Source: Alphaproteobacteria bacterium (lineage in GTDB: Bacteria; Pseudomonadota; Alphaproteobacteria; Sphingomonadales; SMXR01). Taken from it: a DNA stretch of 39,782 nt. The position numbers and the translations under genes were made by a program. The first letter of the stretch is position 1. Each line of letters opens with the position of its first letter. Location: the NCBI GenBank assembly GCA_030634465.1, contig DAOWAS010000004.1:1-39782 (forward strand), read 5' to 3'. The notes below the pieces were generated by a model. The model searched no databases. It had not been told where the DNA came from and worked only from the letters and a program-made list of their open reading frames with translations. Positions 9,283 through 18,929 of this stretch are shown piece by piece.

Positions 9283-10770
9283 GTGATTTTGTTAAGAATA
9301 AAACTGTTTATTGTACTTTCAGGCATTTTATTAATTACTCTAAGTTTAAACTCTTTATCCGCACAAGCGCAGGAGCAAGATGTATTTTCAGGTTATTCTG
9401 AAGAAACCTGTTATGTCAGTGGCCTGCGCAGTAAATTACGTTGTTATAGCCTAGAGCGCCCTCTTTATGATGGAAGCACTGAAAGCGTTACCCTTAAAGG
9501 GGTTATTGTTCCTGCCGATGCTGTTACGCCAAAAGCGGATCCACTGGTTGTGCTTGCCGGTGGACCGGGTGAGGCTGCGAGCAATATGGTGGCACGGTTA
9601 ACCAATGCATTTCGATTAATTAACAATGATAGAGACATTATATTCTTTGATATTCGCGGCAGTGGTATGAGCGATGCGGTGAGTTGTGATGAGGGGGCGG
9701 AAGAGGTTGTGCCCCTAACCAATGTGGCGTTGGAAACAATCATTGAAGACCTAAAGGCCTGCAGAGAAGGCATTGAAGAAAAAGTTAAGGCCTACAGCAC
9801 TAAAACATCTGTGGAAGACCTTGAGGCACTGCGTGTGGCATTGGCTGCCCCACAGTTTAACCTTTGGGGTGGCTCTTACGGAACCCGATTTGCGTTTCAT
9901 TATATTCACGACTATCAGGCTAATGTTCGCCGTGCGGTTTTAGATGGCGTTGCACCCTTTACTCCATCCTATATAGAGCGTCATGCTGAAAATGCCATGA
10001 ACGCCCTAAATAAATTAATTGAAGATTGTGCCGCCGACAAATCTTGTGCTGAAAGTTACCCCAATTTAGATATTATTGCCATGTTAGATAAAATAGGTGA
10101 GGCACGGGTTATTACCTTTAACCACCCCGTAACAGGGCAACAGGTAACAACCACCACAAGCCGTAATGTTATTTCACCCATTATTTTTTCTGCTCTTTAT
10201 TCGTCAGAGTCCCGTGTTTTAATTCCATTTGCCTTGAGTGAGGCTGTTGAGCATGACAACTGGGGACCAATGAGCGTTCTTGGTGCAGGTGTGGAGCAGT
10301 ATATGGGGTTACAGGCCATTTACACTGGCCCGCTTTTGGGCATTAACTGTGCGGAGGAGGGTCACAATTTTTCTAAAAACGCCAATGTGGTTGATCCGTT
10401 TTTCCATGGTACTCCCATGATATTTATGAACGCCTTTTGTGGAGCATGGCCCACGGACACACGTTCCTTGCCCGCCATAATGCCCAGTTCCATTTCAGTG
10501 CCAACATTGTTGATATCAGGCAGTCATGACCCTATTACGCCGCCAGAGCTTGCCGACCACGCTGTAAGCTTATTTAAGGATGTGCAGCATTTGGTTGTTG
10601 AAAACGGCGGGCATATTAACTCTACCTCACAATGTATGAGAAATATTGTTACGGAGTTTATTATTCAACCGGATGATAAGCCATTAGATACAGGGTGTAT
10701 GGCAGAGGCTTTTGTTCCTAAATTTATTATTTCTCCTTCACAATCTACAACTGTGGGAGAGGGATCATGA
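9283..10770 (+). CDS. secreted alpha/beta hydrolase, TAP/proline iminopeptidase-like
   Basis: Signal peptide-like N-terminus; oxyanion-hole GGPG; nucleophile elbow GGSYGTR; C-terminal SGSHDPITP and GGH. GTG 9283 after a GGGGG-containing SD preferred over the TTG at 9274. Confidence 0.8.
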   Translation: MILLRIKLFIVLSGILLITLSLNSLSAQAQEQDVFSGYSEETCYVSGLRSKLRCYSLERPLYDGSTESVTLKGVIVPADAVTPKADPLVVLAGGPGEAASNMVARLTNAFRLINNDRDIIFFDIRGSGMSDAVSCDEGAEEVVPLTNVALETIIEDLKACREGIEEKVKAYSTKTSVEDLEALRVALAAPQFNLWGGSYGTRFAFHYIHDYQANVRRAVLDGVAPFTPSYIERHAENAMNALNKLIEDCAADKSCAESYPNLDIIAMLDKIGEARVITFNHPVTGQQVTTTTSRNVISPIIFSALYSSESRVLIPFALSEAVEHDNWGPMSVLGAGVEQYMGLQAIYTGPLLGINCAEEGHNFSKNANVVDPFFHGTPMIFMNAFCGAWPTDTRSLPAIMPSSISVPTLLISGSHDPITPPELADHAVSLFKDVQHLVVENGGHINSTSQCMRNIVTEFIIQPDDKPLDTGCMAEAFVPKFIISPSQSTTVGEGS

Positions 10771-11489
10771 TAGTAACCGCAGGTCTTAAAAAATCTTTCG
10801 CTGAGGTTGAAGCCATAAAGGATGTTTCTTTTCACGTGGAACGGGGTGAGATCGTTGCGCTATTGGGTGGCAATGGCAGTGGTAAAAGCACTAGCATAAA
10901 TATTTTAACAGGATTGCTTAAGCCCGATGAGGGCGACGTTAAAATACAAGGTATTGACCCCTTTAAAAATCCCATAGAAGCACGAAAAAAATTAGGTGTT
11001 TTTCCCGACAAAGCCGGGCTTTATCCAAATATTACAGTACGTGAACATCTTGCTTTTTTTGGAGGGTTACATGGGCTTGGTGGCAGTGCGCTTAATGTGG
11101 CGGTGGAAAAAACTATTCACATACTAGATATGCAAGAAATTGCCGATCGTACAACCAAGGGCTTTAGCCACGGGCAGTCGGTTAAGGTGGCGTTGGGACG
11201 GGCCATGGTCCACAACCCTGACTATCTTATTTTGGATGAGCCTAGCCGAGGTCTTGATGTTTATGCAGTGCGTAAGTTGCGAGAATTGTTATTACGTTTT
11301 CGGGACGCCGGAACGGGCATATTATTTTCAAGCCATGTGATGCAAGAGGTGGAAATACTTTCGAATAGGCTGGTGATTATTGCAGATGGAAAAATTTGCG
11401 CACAAGGCAAGCCCGATGCACTAAAAGCCGAAACCAAAACACAATCATTAGAAGATGCCTTTATGGCTCTGGTAGAGAAAGAGAATTAA
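10767..11489 (+). CDS. ABC transporter ATP-binding protein (NatA-like)
   Basis: Walker A GGNGSGKS, signature region FSHGQSVKVALGRAM, Walker B YLILDEPSRGLD; ATGA overlap with upstream gene. Confidence 0.92.
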   Translation: MIVTAGLKKSFAEVEAIKDVSFHVERGEIVALLGGNGSGKSTSINILTGLLKPDEGDVKIQGIDPFKNPIEARKKLGVFPDKAGLYPNITVREHLAFFGGLHGLGGSALNVAVEKTIHILDMQEIADRTTKGFSHGQSVKVALGRAMVHNPDYLILDEPSRGLDVYAVRKLRELLLRFRDAGTGILFSSHVMQEVEILSNRLVIIADGKICAQGKPDALKAETKTQSLEDAFMALVEKEN

Positions 11490-11490
11490 A

Positions 11491-12612
11491 ATGCTACATA
11501 TTATAAAATTAATTTTCTTTAAAGAAATGAAAGAAACCCTGAGGGATAAAAGGTCATTGCTAACGCTTGTGTTAGTCAGCATTTTTATGCCGTTAATGAT
11601 GGCGGGTAGTTTTTATTTTTCAACCAAGCTAAGTGATGGGGGAGTAGATGTTGTAGAATATAGCGTGGTTGGCATGCAAAACGCCCCAAACTTAATTCGC
11701 TATCTTAATGCCCAAGGCATAAAAGTTACAGAAGAAGAAAAACAAGACAATGTACGACTTTTAATTCCCGATGATTTTTCCAGTAAAATAGCAAGGGGTT
11801 ATCTACCAACCCTTACCATACAGGGTAGCTTTCCTGATGACCGTGAGGCGGTCAGAGAACTTGAAAATTCCATCAAGGGTTACGGGCAGCAAGTTGGCGT
11901 GTCACGCTTGATGGCAAGGGGGGTTTCACCCATTATTCTTAAGCCATTGACGGTAAATGTTGAGGATACGGGTGATGTATCACTGCTGGCATTTATAGCC
12001 CCTGCCTTAGTCTTGACGTTTTTATTGGTGCCCATAGCGGCACTTATGCCTGCGGCAATTGATAGTACCGCAGGAGAGCGCGAGAGAAATGCGCTCTTGC
12101 CATTATTATTGCAGCCCATACCTGCAATCGCCATTCCTTTGGGAAAACTATCGATGCTCACTGCCTCAGGCATGGCATCTTTGGCAATAGCAACTGGTGT
12201 TGGTTTTGTTGCTTATGCAAATGTAGAGATTAGAGGTCTTAACCTAGGGTTTGACTTTTCTTTTACCAATTGGCTTTTGTTCAACCTCATTTTATTGCCT
12301 ACGGTTATGCTATTATCGGCTCTGATTATGAGCATAGCAAGCTTTGCCAAAAGTTTTAAAGAAGGCCAGAGTTATGTGGCGCTAGCGCCCTTTGTGCTAC
12401 TTATGTTTATGGGCGGTGGTTTTATACTTGGGGAGGTGTGGCGACCACACATTCCTTTTTGGTCAGAAACACTGGTGCTTTCGGGTTTGTTGTCAGGCGA
12501 GGTTGTTTCATTGCTGCCATGGTTGGTAACTGTGGTTGGTTATTTGGGCTTAGTTTCTATTTCCATGTGGTGGATGAGCCGCTCAATTCGTCGTCAGGCA
12601 TTACAAGGCTAG
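11491..12612 (+). CDS. ABC-2 type permease (NatB-like)
   Basis: FFKEMKETLRDKRSLLTLVLVSIFMPLMM N-terminus, large extracytoplasmic loop, ERERNALLPLLLQP, multiple TM segments; 1 nt after natA-like gene. Confidence 0.88.
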   Translation: MLHIIKLIFFKEMKETLRDKRSLLTLVLVSIFMPLMMAGSFYFSTKLSDGGVDVVEYSVVGMQNAPNLIRYLNAQGIKVTEEEKQDNVRLLIPDDFSSKIARGYLPTLTIQGSFPDDREAVRELENSIKGYGQQVGVSRLMARGVSPIILKPLTVNVEDTGDVSLLAFIAPALVLTFLLVPIAALMPAAIDSTAGERERNALLPLLLQPIPAIAIPLGKLSMLTASGMASLAIATGVGFVAYANVEIRGLNLGFDFSFTNWLLFNLILLPTVMLLSALIMSIASFAKSFKEGQSYVALAPFVLLMFMGGGFILGEVWRPHIPFWSETLVLSGLLSGEVVSLLPWLVTVVGYLGLVSISMWWMSRSIRRQALQG

Positions 12613-12620
12613 AAGCATAC

Positions 12621-12643
12621 AGCCACCAAAGGCGGCTTGTTTT
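12621..12643 (+). terminator. intrinsic terminator of hydrolase-NatAB operon
   Basis: AGCCACC AAA GGCGGCT followed by TGTTTT. Confidence 0.6.
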
Positions 12644-12644
12644 G

Positions 12645-12770
12645 ATGGCTTCGCTCGAGGGGTTGTTCGGCTTTTTTGTTTGTTTCCGGTATTGCTACGC
12701 AACAAGTTGCTGTTGCAATCCCATGAAACCCGCTCAGGGCTGCTTGAGTTTCATCCTACCCTTAGCATTC
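12645..12770 (-). repeat. diverged copy (B) of palindrome-rich element
   Basis: Shares ordered blocks with copy A: GAGGGGTTGTTCGG, TTGCTACGCAA hairpin, CATGAAAC...GTTTCAT inverted repeat. Confidence 0.45.
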
Positions 12771-12775
12771 CAGAA

Positions 12776-12799
12776 AAAAGCCCCATAAGGGGCTTTTGA
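12776..12799. terminator. bidirectional intrinsic terminator
   Basis: AAAAAAGCCCC ATAA GGGGCTTTT; minus-strand T tract is the longer one. Confidence 0.7.
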
Positions 12800-12803
12800 T
12801 ATC

Positions 12804-12932
12804 TGGCGGAGCGAGAGGGATTGTTCGTTTCACTCACCCCTTGGGACTATGTCCCTTCGGGGCCAGTGCTACGCACTGTCGTTCCTCATGGAAACTAGTT
12901 TCCACTCGTCACCGAACCCTCTGCTCGGGTTC
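12804..12932 (-). repeat. tRNA-Ser T-arm/acceptor fragment interrupted by a 90-bp palindrome-rich insert (copy A)
   Basis: 12804-12822 TGGCGGAGCGAGAGGGATT is identical to 12989-13007 of tRNA-Ser; 12913-12921 CGAACCCTC matches the other half of the T-arm; 12823-12912 is inserted between them. Confidence 0.7.
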
Positions 12933-12952
12933 TTTCCCATTACTCTCCTCAT

Positions 12953-12986
12953 TAAAAAACCAGCCCAAAAGTGGACTGGTTGTTTT
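12953..12986 (-). terminator. intrinsic terminator downstream of tRNA-Ser
   Basis: Minus strand AACCAGTCCACTTTTGGGCTGGTTTTTTAA: AACCAG...CTGGTT stem plus T tract. Confidence 0.65.
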
Positions 12987-12988
12987 AA

Positions 12989-13078
12989 TGGCGGAGCGAG
13001 AGGGATTCGAACCCTCGAGGGGCTTGCGCCCCAACACGCTTTCCAGGCGTGCGCCTTAAACCACTCGGCCATCGCTCC
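12989..13078 (-). tRNA. tRNA-Ser(GGA)
   Basis: Reverse complement GGAGCGATGGCCGAGTGGTTTAAGGCGCACGCCTGGAAAGCGTGTTGGGGCGCAAGCCCCTCGAGGGTTCGAATCCCTCTCGCTCCGCCA: 7-bp acceptor stem, anticodon loop CTGGAAA, long variable arm, T-arm GAGGGTTCGAATCCCTC, encoded CCA. Confidence 0.95.
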
Positions 13079-13147
13079 ACTGAAATGCTTGGCGCACTAT
13101 ATCCAACTAGACAAAAGACGCAAGCATGTAAGAGGTAAATAAACTTG

Positions 13148-14950
13148 TTAATCGTCACTCATTTTTAATGCGGCAATGAATGCATCGTGCGGAATGGCAA
13201 CCTTGCCAAAGGTACGCATGCGCTTTTTGCCCTTTTTCTGCTTTTCCAAAAGTTTGCGCTTACGAGAGATGTCGCCACCATAACATTTGGCGGTAACGTC
13301 TTTGCGCATGGCAGAAATGGTTTCTCTGGCAATAATATTGCCGCCAATTGCCGCCTGAATTGGAATTTTAAACAACTGTCTAGGAATAAGAGTTTTAAGC
13401 CTGTCGCAAAGGGCGCGACCACGTTTTTCAGCCACTCTTCTGTGCACCATCATGGACAGGGCATCAATTGGCTCGCCATTAACCAGAATTTGCATTTTAA
13501 CCAGATCGCCCTCTTTATATTCATGCATATTATAGTCAAAACTGGCGTAGCCACGGCTTATTGATTTTAGGCGATCGTAAAAGTCAAAAACAACTTCGTT
13601 AAGGGGCAGATGGTAAACCAACATGGCACGACTGCCCGCATATGTAAGCTGTTGTTGTATGCCCCTTTTGTCCTCGCACAGTTTTAATATGGCACCCAAA
13701 TAATCATCTGGCACAAGGATAGTTGCTTCAATCCACGGTTCTTCAATAGATGCTATTTGCACCACATCAGGCATGTCAGCAGGGTTGTGCAGCTCTATAA
13801 CCTCGCCCTTGTTCATGTTAACGCGGTAAACCACACTTGGCGATGTGGTAATAAGGTCTAGACCAAACTCGCGGTATAGCCGTTCTTGAATAATTTCCAA
13901 GTGAAGCAACCCTAAGAAGCCACACCTAAAACCAAAGCCAAGTGCCGCTGATGTTTCAGGTTCAAACTCAAAGCTGGCATCGTTAAGTCGCAGTTTGTTA
14001 AGGCTGTCACGAAGGGTTTCAAACTCGGCTGTGTCAGCAGGGAAAAGCCCACAAAAAACCACAGATTTTGAAGGGTTAAATCCGGGTAATGCCTCAGTCA
14101 CAGGGTTTTTAACAGTTGTGATCGTGTCGCCAACATGGGTTTGCGCCACCTCTTTAATGGCGGCGGTAATAAAGCCAATTTCGCCGGGGCCTAGCTCGTC
14201 TATAATATCAGCTTTTGGTGTAAAGACACCCACACGCTCAATTAAATGCTCGGTTCCTGCGGCCATCATTTTAATGTTCATGCCTTTTTTCAGAACACCA
14301 TCTTTAATGCGCACTAAAATCATAACCCCCAAATAAGGGTCGTACCAACTGTCCACCAACAATGCCTTAAGCGGGGCGTCGGGGTCGCCTTCAGGTGCTG
14401 GCAGTTCGGTTACAATTGCCTCTAGCACCTCGGTTATACCCTCACCAGTTTTGGCTGAAACAGCAATGGCATTGCTGGCATCCAGACCAATAACATCTTC
14501 AATTTGTTGTCTTACGCGTTCTGGCTCTGCCGCAGGCAGGTCAATTTTATTTAGAATAGAAATAACTTCATGGTCGTTTTCTAATGCCTGATAAACATTT
14601 GCCAGTGTTTGTGCTTCAACCCCTTGGCTGGCATCAACAATTAATAGCGAACCCTCACAAGCGGCTAATGAACGGCTTACCTCATAGGCAAAGTCCACAT
14701 GGCCGGGAGTGTCCATAAGGTTGAGGGCGTATGTTTCGCCATCATTGGCTTTATAAGTAAGGCGCACTGTTTGCGCTTTAATGGTTATGCCACGTTCCCG
14801 CTCAATATCCATGCTATCGAGAACTTGTTCGGTCATCTCACGTTCGCTCAGGCCGCCGCAAGTTTGAATAAGCCGATCAGCCAAAGTGGACTTTCCGTGG
14901 TCAATATGGGCGATGATGGAAAAATTGCGTATTTTATCAGGTTTAAACAT
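13148..14950 (-). CDS. lepA: elongation factor 4 (LepA)
   Basis: [34 protein letters not shown]; LepA C-terminal domain ending [21 protein letters not shown]. Confidence 0.97.
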   Translation of the reverse strand: MFKPDKIRNFSIIAHIDHGKSTLADRLIQTCGGLSEREMTEQVLDSMDIERERGITIKAQTVRLTYKANDGETYALNLMDTPGHVDFAYEVSRSLAACEGSLLIVDASQGVEAQTLANVYQALENDHEVISILNKIDLPAAEPERVRQQIEDVIGLDASNAIAVSAKTGEGITEVLEAIVTELPAPEGDPDAPLKALLVDSWYDPYLGVMILVRIKDGVLKKGMNIKMMAAGTEHLIERVGVFTPKADIIDELGPGEIGFITAAIKEVAQTHVGDTITTVKNPVTEALPGFNPSKSVVFCGLFPADTAEFETLRDSLNKLRLNDASFEFEPETSAALGFGFRCGFLGLLHLEIIQERLYREFGLDLITTSPSVVYRVNMNKGEVIELHNPADMPDVVQIASIEEPWIEATILVPDDYLGAILKLCEDKRGIQQQLTYAGSRAMLVYHLPLNEVVFDFYDRLKSISRGYASFDYNMHEYKEGDLVKMQILVNGEPIDALSMMVHRRVAEKRGRALCDRLKTLIPRQLFKIPIQAAIGGNIIARETISAMRKDVTAKCYGGDISRKRKLLEKQKKGKKRMRTFGKVAIPHDAFIAALKMSDD

Positions 14951-15019
14951 GGCGCACGTTTAGCACTACTAACCCTTTACGCCAAGTCAAAACGGTATCG
15001 ACGATGGTAGATGTTTGTT

Positions 15020-16030
15020 TTACCAGTCTGACATCATTCTTGAGCGGCTATCTTGTTTGTAGCCAAGTACGCGCCAAACTTTTAATTGACCAGATTTTAG
15101 CAAGGTAACACGTCTGGTCCAGAACTCAGCCTCAGCCAAAAGAAGGTCAATCATTTCACGGCTATTCTCTTCTTTTAGCAGTTGTTTAACAACGTCTGTT
15201 GAGCCTTTCCACGCATTGGAAATAAGCTCAATATACTGCGGCGTAATATCTTCATTAACCCGTGTTTTAAAGCCCACAGCTTCAATAACCTCTTTATATT
15301 CCCGTTCGGTTTGGCAGTATGGTCTTATGGTTTCTTTTTCCCGCCAGTCCTTAAACTGCTCGTTCATAACACTGCCTTCAGAACCAAGCACATAGTCGGT
15401 AAAAAGCGCTAACCCATCAGGCTTGGTTGCGGCATACACACTTCGCAACAGCTTTTCTTTATCCTGAACCGTAAAGAGCGCTTCTTTACTGAAAATCCGA
15501 TCAAAATTATGATCAAATTTTTGCTCTTCTTCAAAGTCGGTTTGAACAATATTTACTTTTTTAGCCATGCCCTTAACTAAAGATATGTCGTTGCCTTTTT
15601 CTGTAAGCTTTTCAGATGCCTCTAGCCCTGTGACCCAAACCCCATAATTTTCAGCTAATGCTCTGGCCTTGCCACCTAGCCCTGAACCAATTTCCAACAT
15701 GCTCATTTTTTTATCCAAGGCCAAAAGCTTGGTCATGGTAATAATTTGTTCAGTGCCGCCAGGGCCGCAAAAACCCTCACCCCAAATATATTGGTTAATG
15801 TTTATGCGCGCTTCGCCCCAACCCGCTTCGTCGATAAGGGTTGCTGGGTCAACTTCTGGCTCAGGCTCAGCTACTGGCTCAGCGTCAACCACATCTTCTT
15901 TTAATTGGGATTTAAACTTTTTCTCAAGCTCATTTTGGTCATAGCCCTCCCACCAACCTTTAAGCTTGATTTTCAAGGGCATTTTATCTTTATCTTTATT
16001 TTTATCTTTATTTTTGCCTGCCATGCTCAT
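15020..16030 (-). CDS. class I SAM-dependent methyltransferase with Lys/Asp-rich N-terminus
   Basis: MLEIGSGLGGKARALAENYGVWVTGLEAS motif I; phosphoethanolamine/sarcosine-type methyltransferase-like layout. Confidence 0.75.
   Translation of the reverse strand: MSMAGKNKDKNKDKDKMPLKIKLKGWWEGYDQNELEKKFKSQLKEDVVDAEPVAEPEPEVDPATLIDEAGWGEARININQYIWGEGFCGPGGTEQIITMTKLLALDKKMSMLEIGSGLGGKARALAENYGVWVTGLEASEKLTEKGNDISLVKGMAKKVNIVQTDFEEEQKFDHNFDRIFSKEALFTVQDKEKLLRSVYAATKPDGLALFTDYVLGSEGSVMNEQFKDWREKETIRPYCQTEREYKEVIEAVGFKTRVNEDITPQYIELISNAWKGSTDVVKQLLKEENSREMIDLLLAEAEFWTRRVTLLKSGQLKVWRVLGYKQDSRSRMMSDW
15983..16018 (-). repeat. imperfect hexanucleotide tandem repeat, 6 units
   Basis: TTTATC TTTATC TTTATT TTTATC TTTATT TTTGCC, encoding GKNKDKNKDKDK. 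Confidence 0.85.
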
Positions 16031-16365
16031 TCCTGCCCATCATCTGTTTCAGGGTGATCAACTTCATCTGGAGTATGATCAGCAAACATTTCAGAAGTTA
16101 TGGAGTTAAGAGCAAAATTTGCACTATCTTCATCTTCAATAAACTGAACCGCAAAGCCAGTGTCTGTGTTTCTAACAACAGAACCATCAAGCTCGCCCGC
16201 TTCGTCGTGAATTATGGTGACAGCGTCAGTTACGCTAAGTTTTAAGGTGGAGCCTATAAGAACACCGCCATAAGACACATTAAGGATAGTAGCCTCAGCT
16301 TGCCCATTATCATGGCGGACTTTAACTTCATGCCCAATGTCAATGCGTCTGGTTCGTTTTCTCAT
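16027..16365 (-). CDS. PilZ domain protein
   Basis: RKRTRRIDIGHEVKVRHDNGQAEATILNVSYGGVLIGS resembles RxxxR...D/NxSxxG; 4-bp overlap with downstream methyltransferase. Confidence 0.75.
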   Translation of the reverse strand: MRKRTRRIDIGHEVKVRHDNGQAEATILNVSYGGVLIGSTLKLSVTDAVTIIHDEAGELDGSVVRNTDTGFAVQFIEDEDSANFALNSITSEMFADHTPDEVDHPETDDGQE

Positions 16366-16532
16366 TTATTCTACTCTTATACTCTTACACTAATAATGCA
16401 CTCAATTTAACCAAGCTTAAAAACCTAAAGTTAACAAATTCTTATAAGCTGTAGATGCTTACCTTTGGGTTAATCAACCTTGAGTATGGTGGACTATATA
16501 GCAAATAGGAGTAAAAAGTAAAATTTTAGACC

Positions 16533-18929
16533 TTAACGCAACTCTCCCCCCGTTGCTTTGGCAACAGCTTGGATGATATTTTGCGAAATAACTTCAATTT
16601 CCTGATCGGTAAAAGTTTTCTCTTGGGGCTCTAACTTCACTCTTAATGCCAGCGATTTTGTGCCTTCAACTAGCCCTTTTCCAGCGAATACATCAAAAAG
16701 AGTTATGTTTTTAATGTGTTTTTTGGAGGCGCTCTTTGCTGCGTTAATAAGCTCTATGGCAGCTACATCATCATTCACAATAAAAGCAAAATCACGCTCA
16801 ACGGGCTGTAAGTCACTTACAGTCAGTGGTTTTTTGCCTTTGGTCTTTTTGTCCCTAGGCAGGGGTATGGCATCAAGATAAATCTCAAAACCAACTATTG
16901 GGCCGTTGGCATCAAGTGTTTTCAGGGTTGCAGGGTGCAGTTCGCCAAATGCCGCCAATATTGTTTTTGGCCCCAATCTCAGCGTTCCGCTACGACCTGG
17001 GTGGTACCATGATGGCGCTTCGGTAAATGTTTTAAGATTGGCAACAGGTGCGCCTGCGGCTTCAAGTGCGGCAATGGCATCAGCTTTTGCCATAAATACA
17101 TCGACAGCTTTATTTGGCGTGTCCCAGTTTTTAATGTTGCTGTTGCCCGCCCGAATGCCTGTGGCAACCAGTGCCTGCCCATCAATACTATCATCAGCAT
17201 ATTGCGGACCAACTTCAAAAAGTCTTATTTCTTCTATCTTGCGGTCGGCATTTCGTTGTGCCGCTTCTATCAGGTTTGGTAAAATTGAAGGGCGCATACA
17301 GTTCAGTTCAGAACTTATGGGGTTTTCTAAAATTAACTGGCTTTGCCCACCACCAAATGCTTTGGCATTTTTCTCGGATATAAACGACCATGTAACACAC
17401 TCATTCAAGCCAATGCTTGCCAAGCGTCGTTTTACAGCTTTTGAGCGTTTTTGTGCAGTGGTTATGGTTGGTTTTGCCACCGCATCGGTGCGCTCCAGTG
17501 TTTGCACTGGTATCAGGTCAAAACCCTTAACCCGCAACACCTCTTCCACCAGATCAGCTTCACCCACCACGTCGGTACGCCAGCTTGGTACACCAACTTC
17601 GCTAATGCCATTTTTTATGGCGGCAGGGTTAAAGCCAAGCGAAGATAAAATTTCTAACGCTTCGTTGTCGGCCACATCTAGCCCGCCCAGATTTTTTATA
17701 CGGCTCAAGCGTAAGCTAACAATTTTGTCCCACGCAGGAACAGCGCCTGCAATGGTTATTTCACCTGCCTCGCCACCACAAATGTCAAGCACAAGCTTGG
17801 TGGCAAGCTCCATTCCACTTTCAACAAACTGGCTATCGACACCACGTTCAAAGCGGTATCTGGCATCGCTTTCAATGCCAAGCTTGCGGCCTGTCATAGC
17901 GGTTAAAATTGGGTCAAATAGCGCACATTCAATTAATACGCTTGTGGTGTCCTCGGTACAGCCAGATAATTCGCCACCCATAACACCACCAAGGCCTAGC
18001 ACGCCGCTGTCGTCGCAAACAACACATTCACTACCTTGTAGCTGATAGGTTTTGCCATCTAGCGCTAGCAGCTCTTCACCCGCCTTTGCCATGCGAACAT
18101 TTATTGTGCCTTTTACTTTGTCGGCATCAAAAACATGCAAGGGGCGAGCGCGGTCGTAAGTGGCAAAATTGGTAATATCAACCAAAGCTGAAATGGGGCG
18201 CAGACCGATGGCTTTTAACTGGTCTTGCAGCCATTTTGGGCTAGGGCCATTTTTGATACCTTTAATAACACGGCCAATGAACACTGGGCATGCATCATTG
18301 CTATCAATGGTAATTTGTTGTTTGTCTTTAATGGTGGCGGGTACGGCTTCAATGTCGCCACTTTTTAACGTGCCTAAACCTGATGCCGCTAAATCGCGGG
18401 CAATGCCATAAACCCCCAAGCAGTCTTGCCTGTTAGGGGTGATGGCAATTTCAATAACAGGGTCGTCCAAGCCAGCAATGTCAGCAAAGGCTGTGCCAAT
18501 GGGTGCGCCCGCATCAAGCTCAATAATGCCATCATGTTCGTCAGACAACATCATTTCACGCTCAGAACACAGCATACCGTTTGATTCTACACCGCGAATT
18601 TTTGTGGGCTTTAATTTAATGCCAGAACCGGGAATTACGGTGCCAGATGGGGCAAAAACACCTTTCATGCCCGCTTTGGCGTTGGGCGCACCACACACTA
18701 CCTGTATTGGCTTACCCTCGCCTGTGTCCACCATGCACACGCGCAGACGATCAGCGTCTGGGTGTTGCTCAGCGCTTATCACATGGGCAACTTTAAATGG
18801 TGCCAGCACTGCGGCTTGGTCGATAATTTCTTCAACCTCTAAACCAAGGCTAGTTAAGCGGTCTGATATTTCATCAAGCGATGCATTTGTATCTAAATAG
18901 GTTTTCAACCACGATAAGGTAAATTTCAT
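16533..18929 (-). CDS. pheT: phenylalanine--tRNA ligase beta subunit
   Basis: [15 protein letters not shown]-terminus, EMAP-like tRNA-binding domain, B3/B4 and anticodon-binding regions; 798 aa. Confidence 0.97.
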   Translation of the reverse strand: MKFTLSWLKTYLDTNASLDEISDRLTSLGLEVEEIIDQAAVLAPFKVAHVISAEQHPDADRLRVCMVDTGEGKPIQVVCGAPNAKAGMKGVFAPSGTVIPGSGIKLKPTKIRGVESNGMLCSEREMMLSDEHDGIIELDAGAPIGTAFADIAGLDDPVIEIAITPNRQDCLGVYGIARDLAASGLGTLKSGDIEAVPATIKDKQQITIDSNDACPVFIGRVIKGIKNGPSPKWLQDQLKAIGLRPISALVDITNFATYDRARPLHVFDADKVKGTINVRMAKAGEELLALDGKTYQLQGSECVVCDDSGVLGLGGVMGGELSGCTEDTTSVLIECALFDPILTAMTGRKLGIESDARYRFERGVDSQFVESGMELATKLVLDICGGEAGEITIAGAVPAWDKIVSLRLSRIKNLGGLDVADNEALEILSSLGFNPAAIKNGISEVGVPSWRTDVVGEADLVEEVLRVKGFDLIPVQTLERTDAVAKPTITTAQKRSKAVKRRLASIGLNECVTWSFISEKNAKAFGGGQSQLILENPISSELNCMRPSILPNLIEAAQRNADRKIEEIRLFEVGPQYADDSIDGQALVATGIRAGNSNIKNWDTPNKAVDVFMAKADAIAALEAAGAPVANLKTFTEAPSWYHPGRSGTLRLGPKTILAAFGELHPATLKTLDANGPIVGFEIYLDAIPLPRDKKTKGKKPLTVSDLQPVERDFAFIVNDDVAAIELINAAKSASKKHIKNITLFDVFAGKGLVEGTKSLALRVKLEPQEKTFTDQEIEVISQNIIQAVAKATGGELR

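Noticed and set aside
12823-12912. CRISPR repeat or array
   Set aside because: Palindromic blocks are all different and not regularly spaced; no repeat-spacer periodicity and no cas genes in the window.
12804-13078. tmRNA (ssrA), because copy A ends in a tRNA-like T-arm/acceptor tail with CCA
   Set aside because: No tRNA-Ala-like acceptor 5' partner, no tag reading frame with conserved ALAA end and no pseudoknot layout recognised; the tail is tRNA-Ser sequence.
12796-13142. ORFs 12796-13059 (+), 12849-13142 (+) and 12869-13072 (-), e.g. MAEWFKAHAWKACWGASPSRVRIPLAP
   Set aside because: These are translations of the tRNA-Ser gene and the adjacent palindromic element, a well-known class of spurious ORFs.
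16906-18045. 379-aa ORF on the plus strand
   Set aside because: Lies entirely antisense to pheT, Ser/Pro-rich low-complexity composition typical of shadow ORFs, no recognisable domain.
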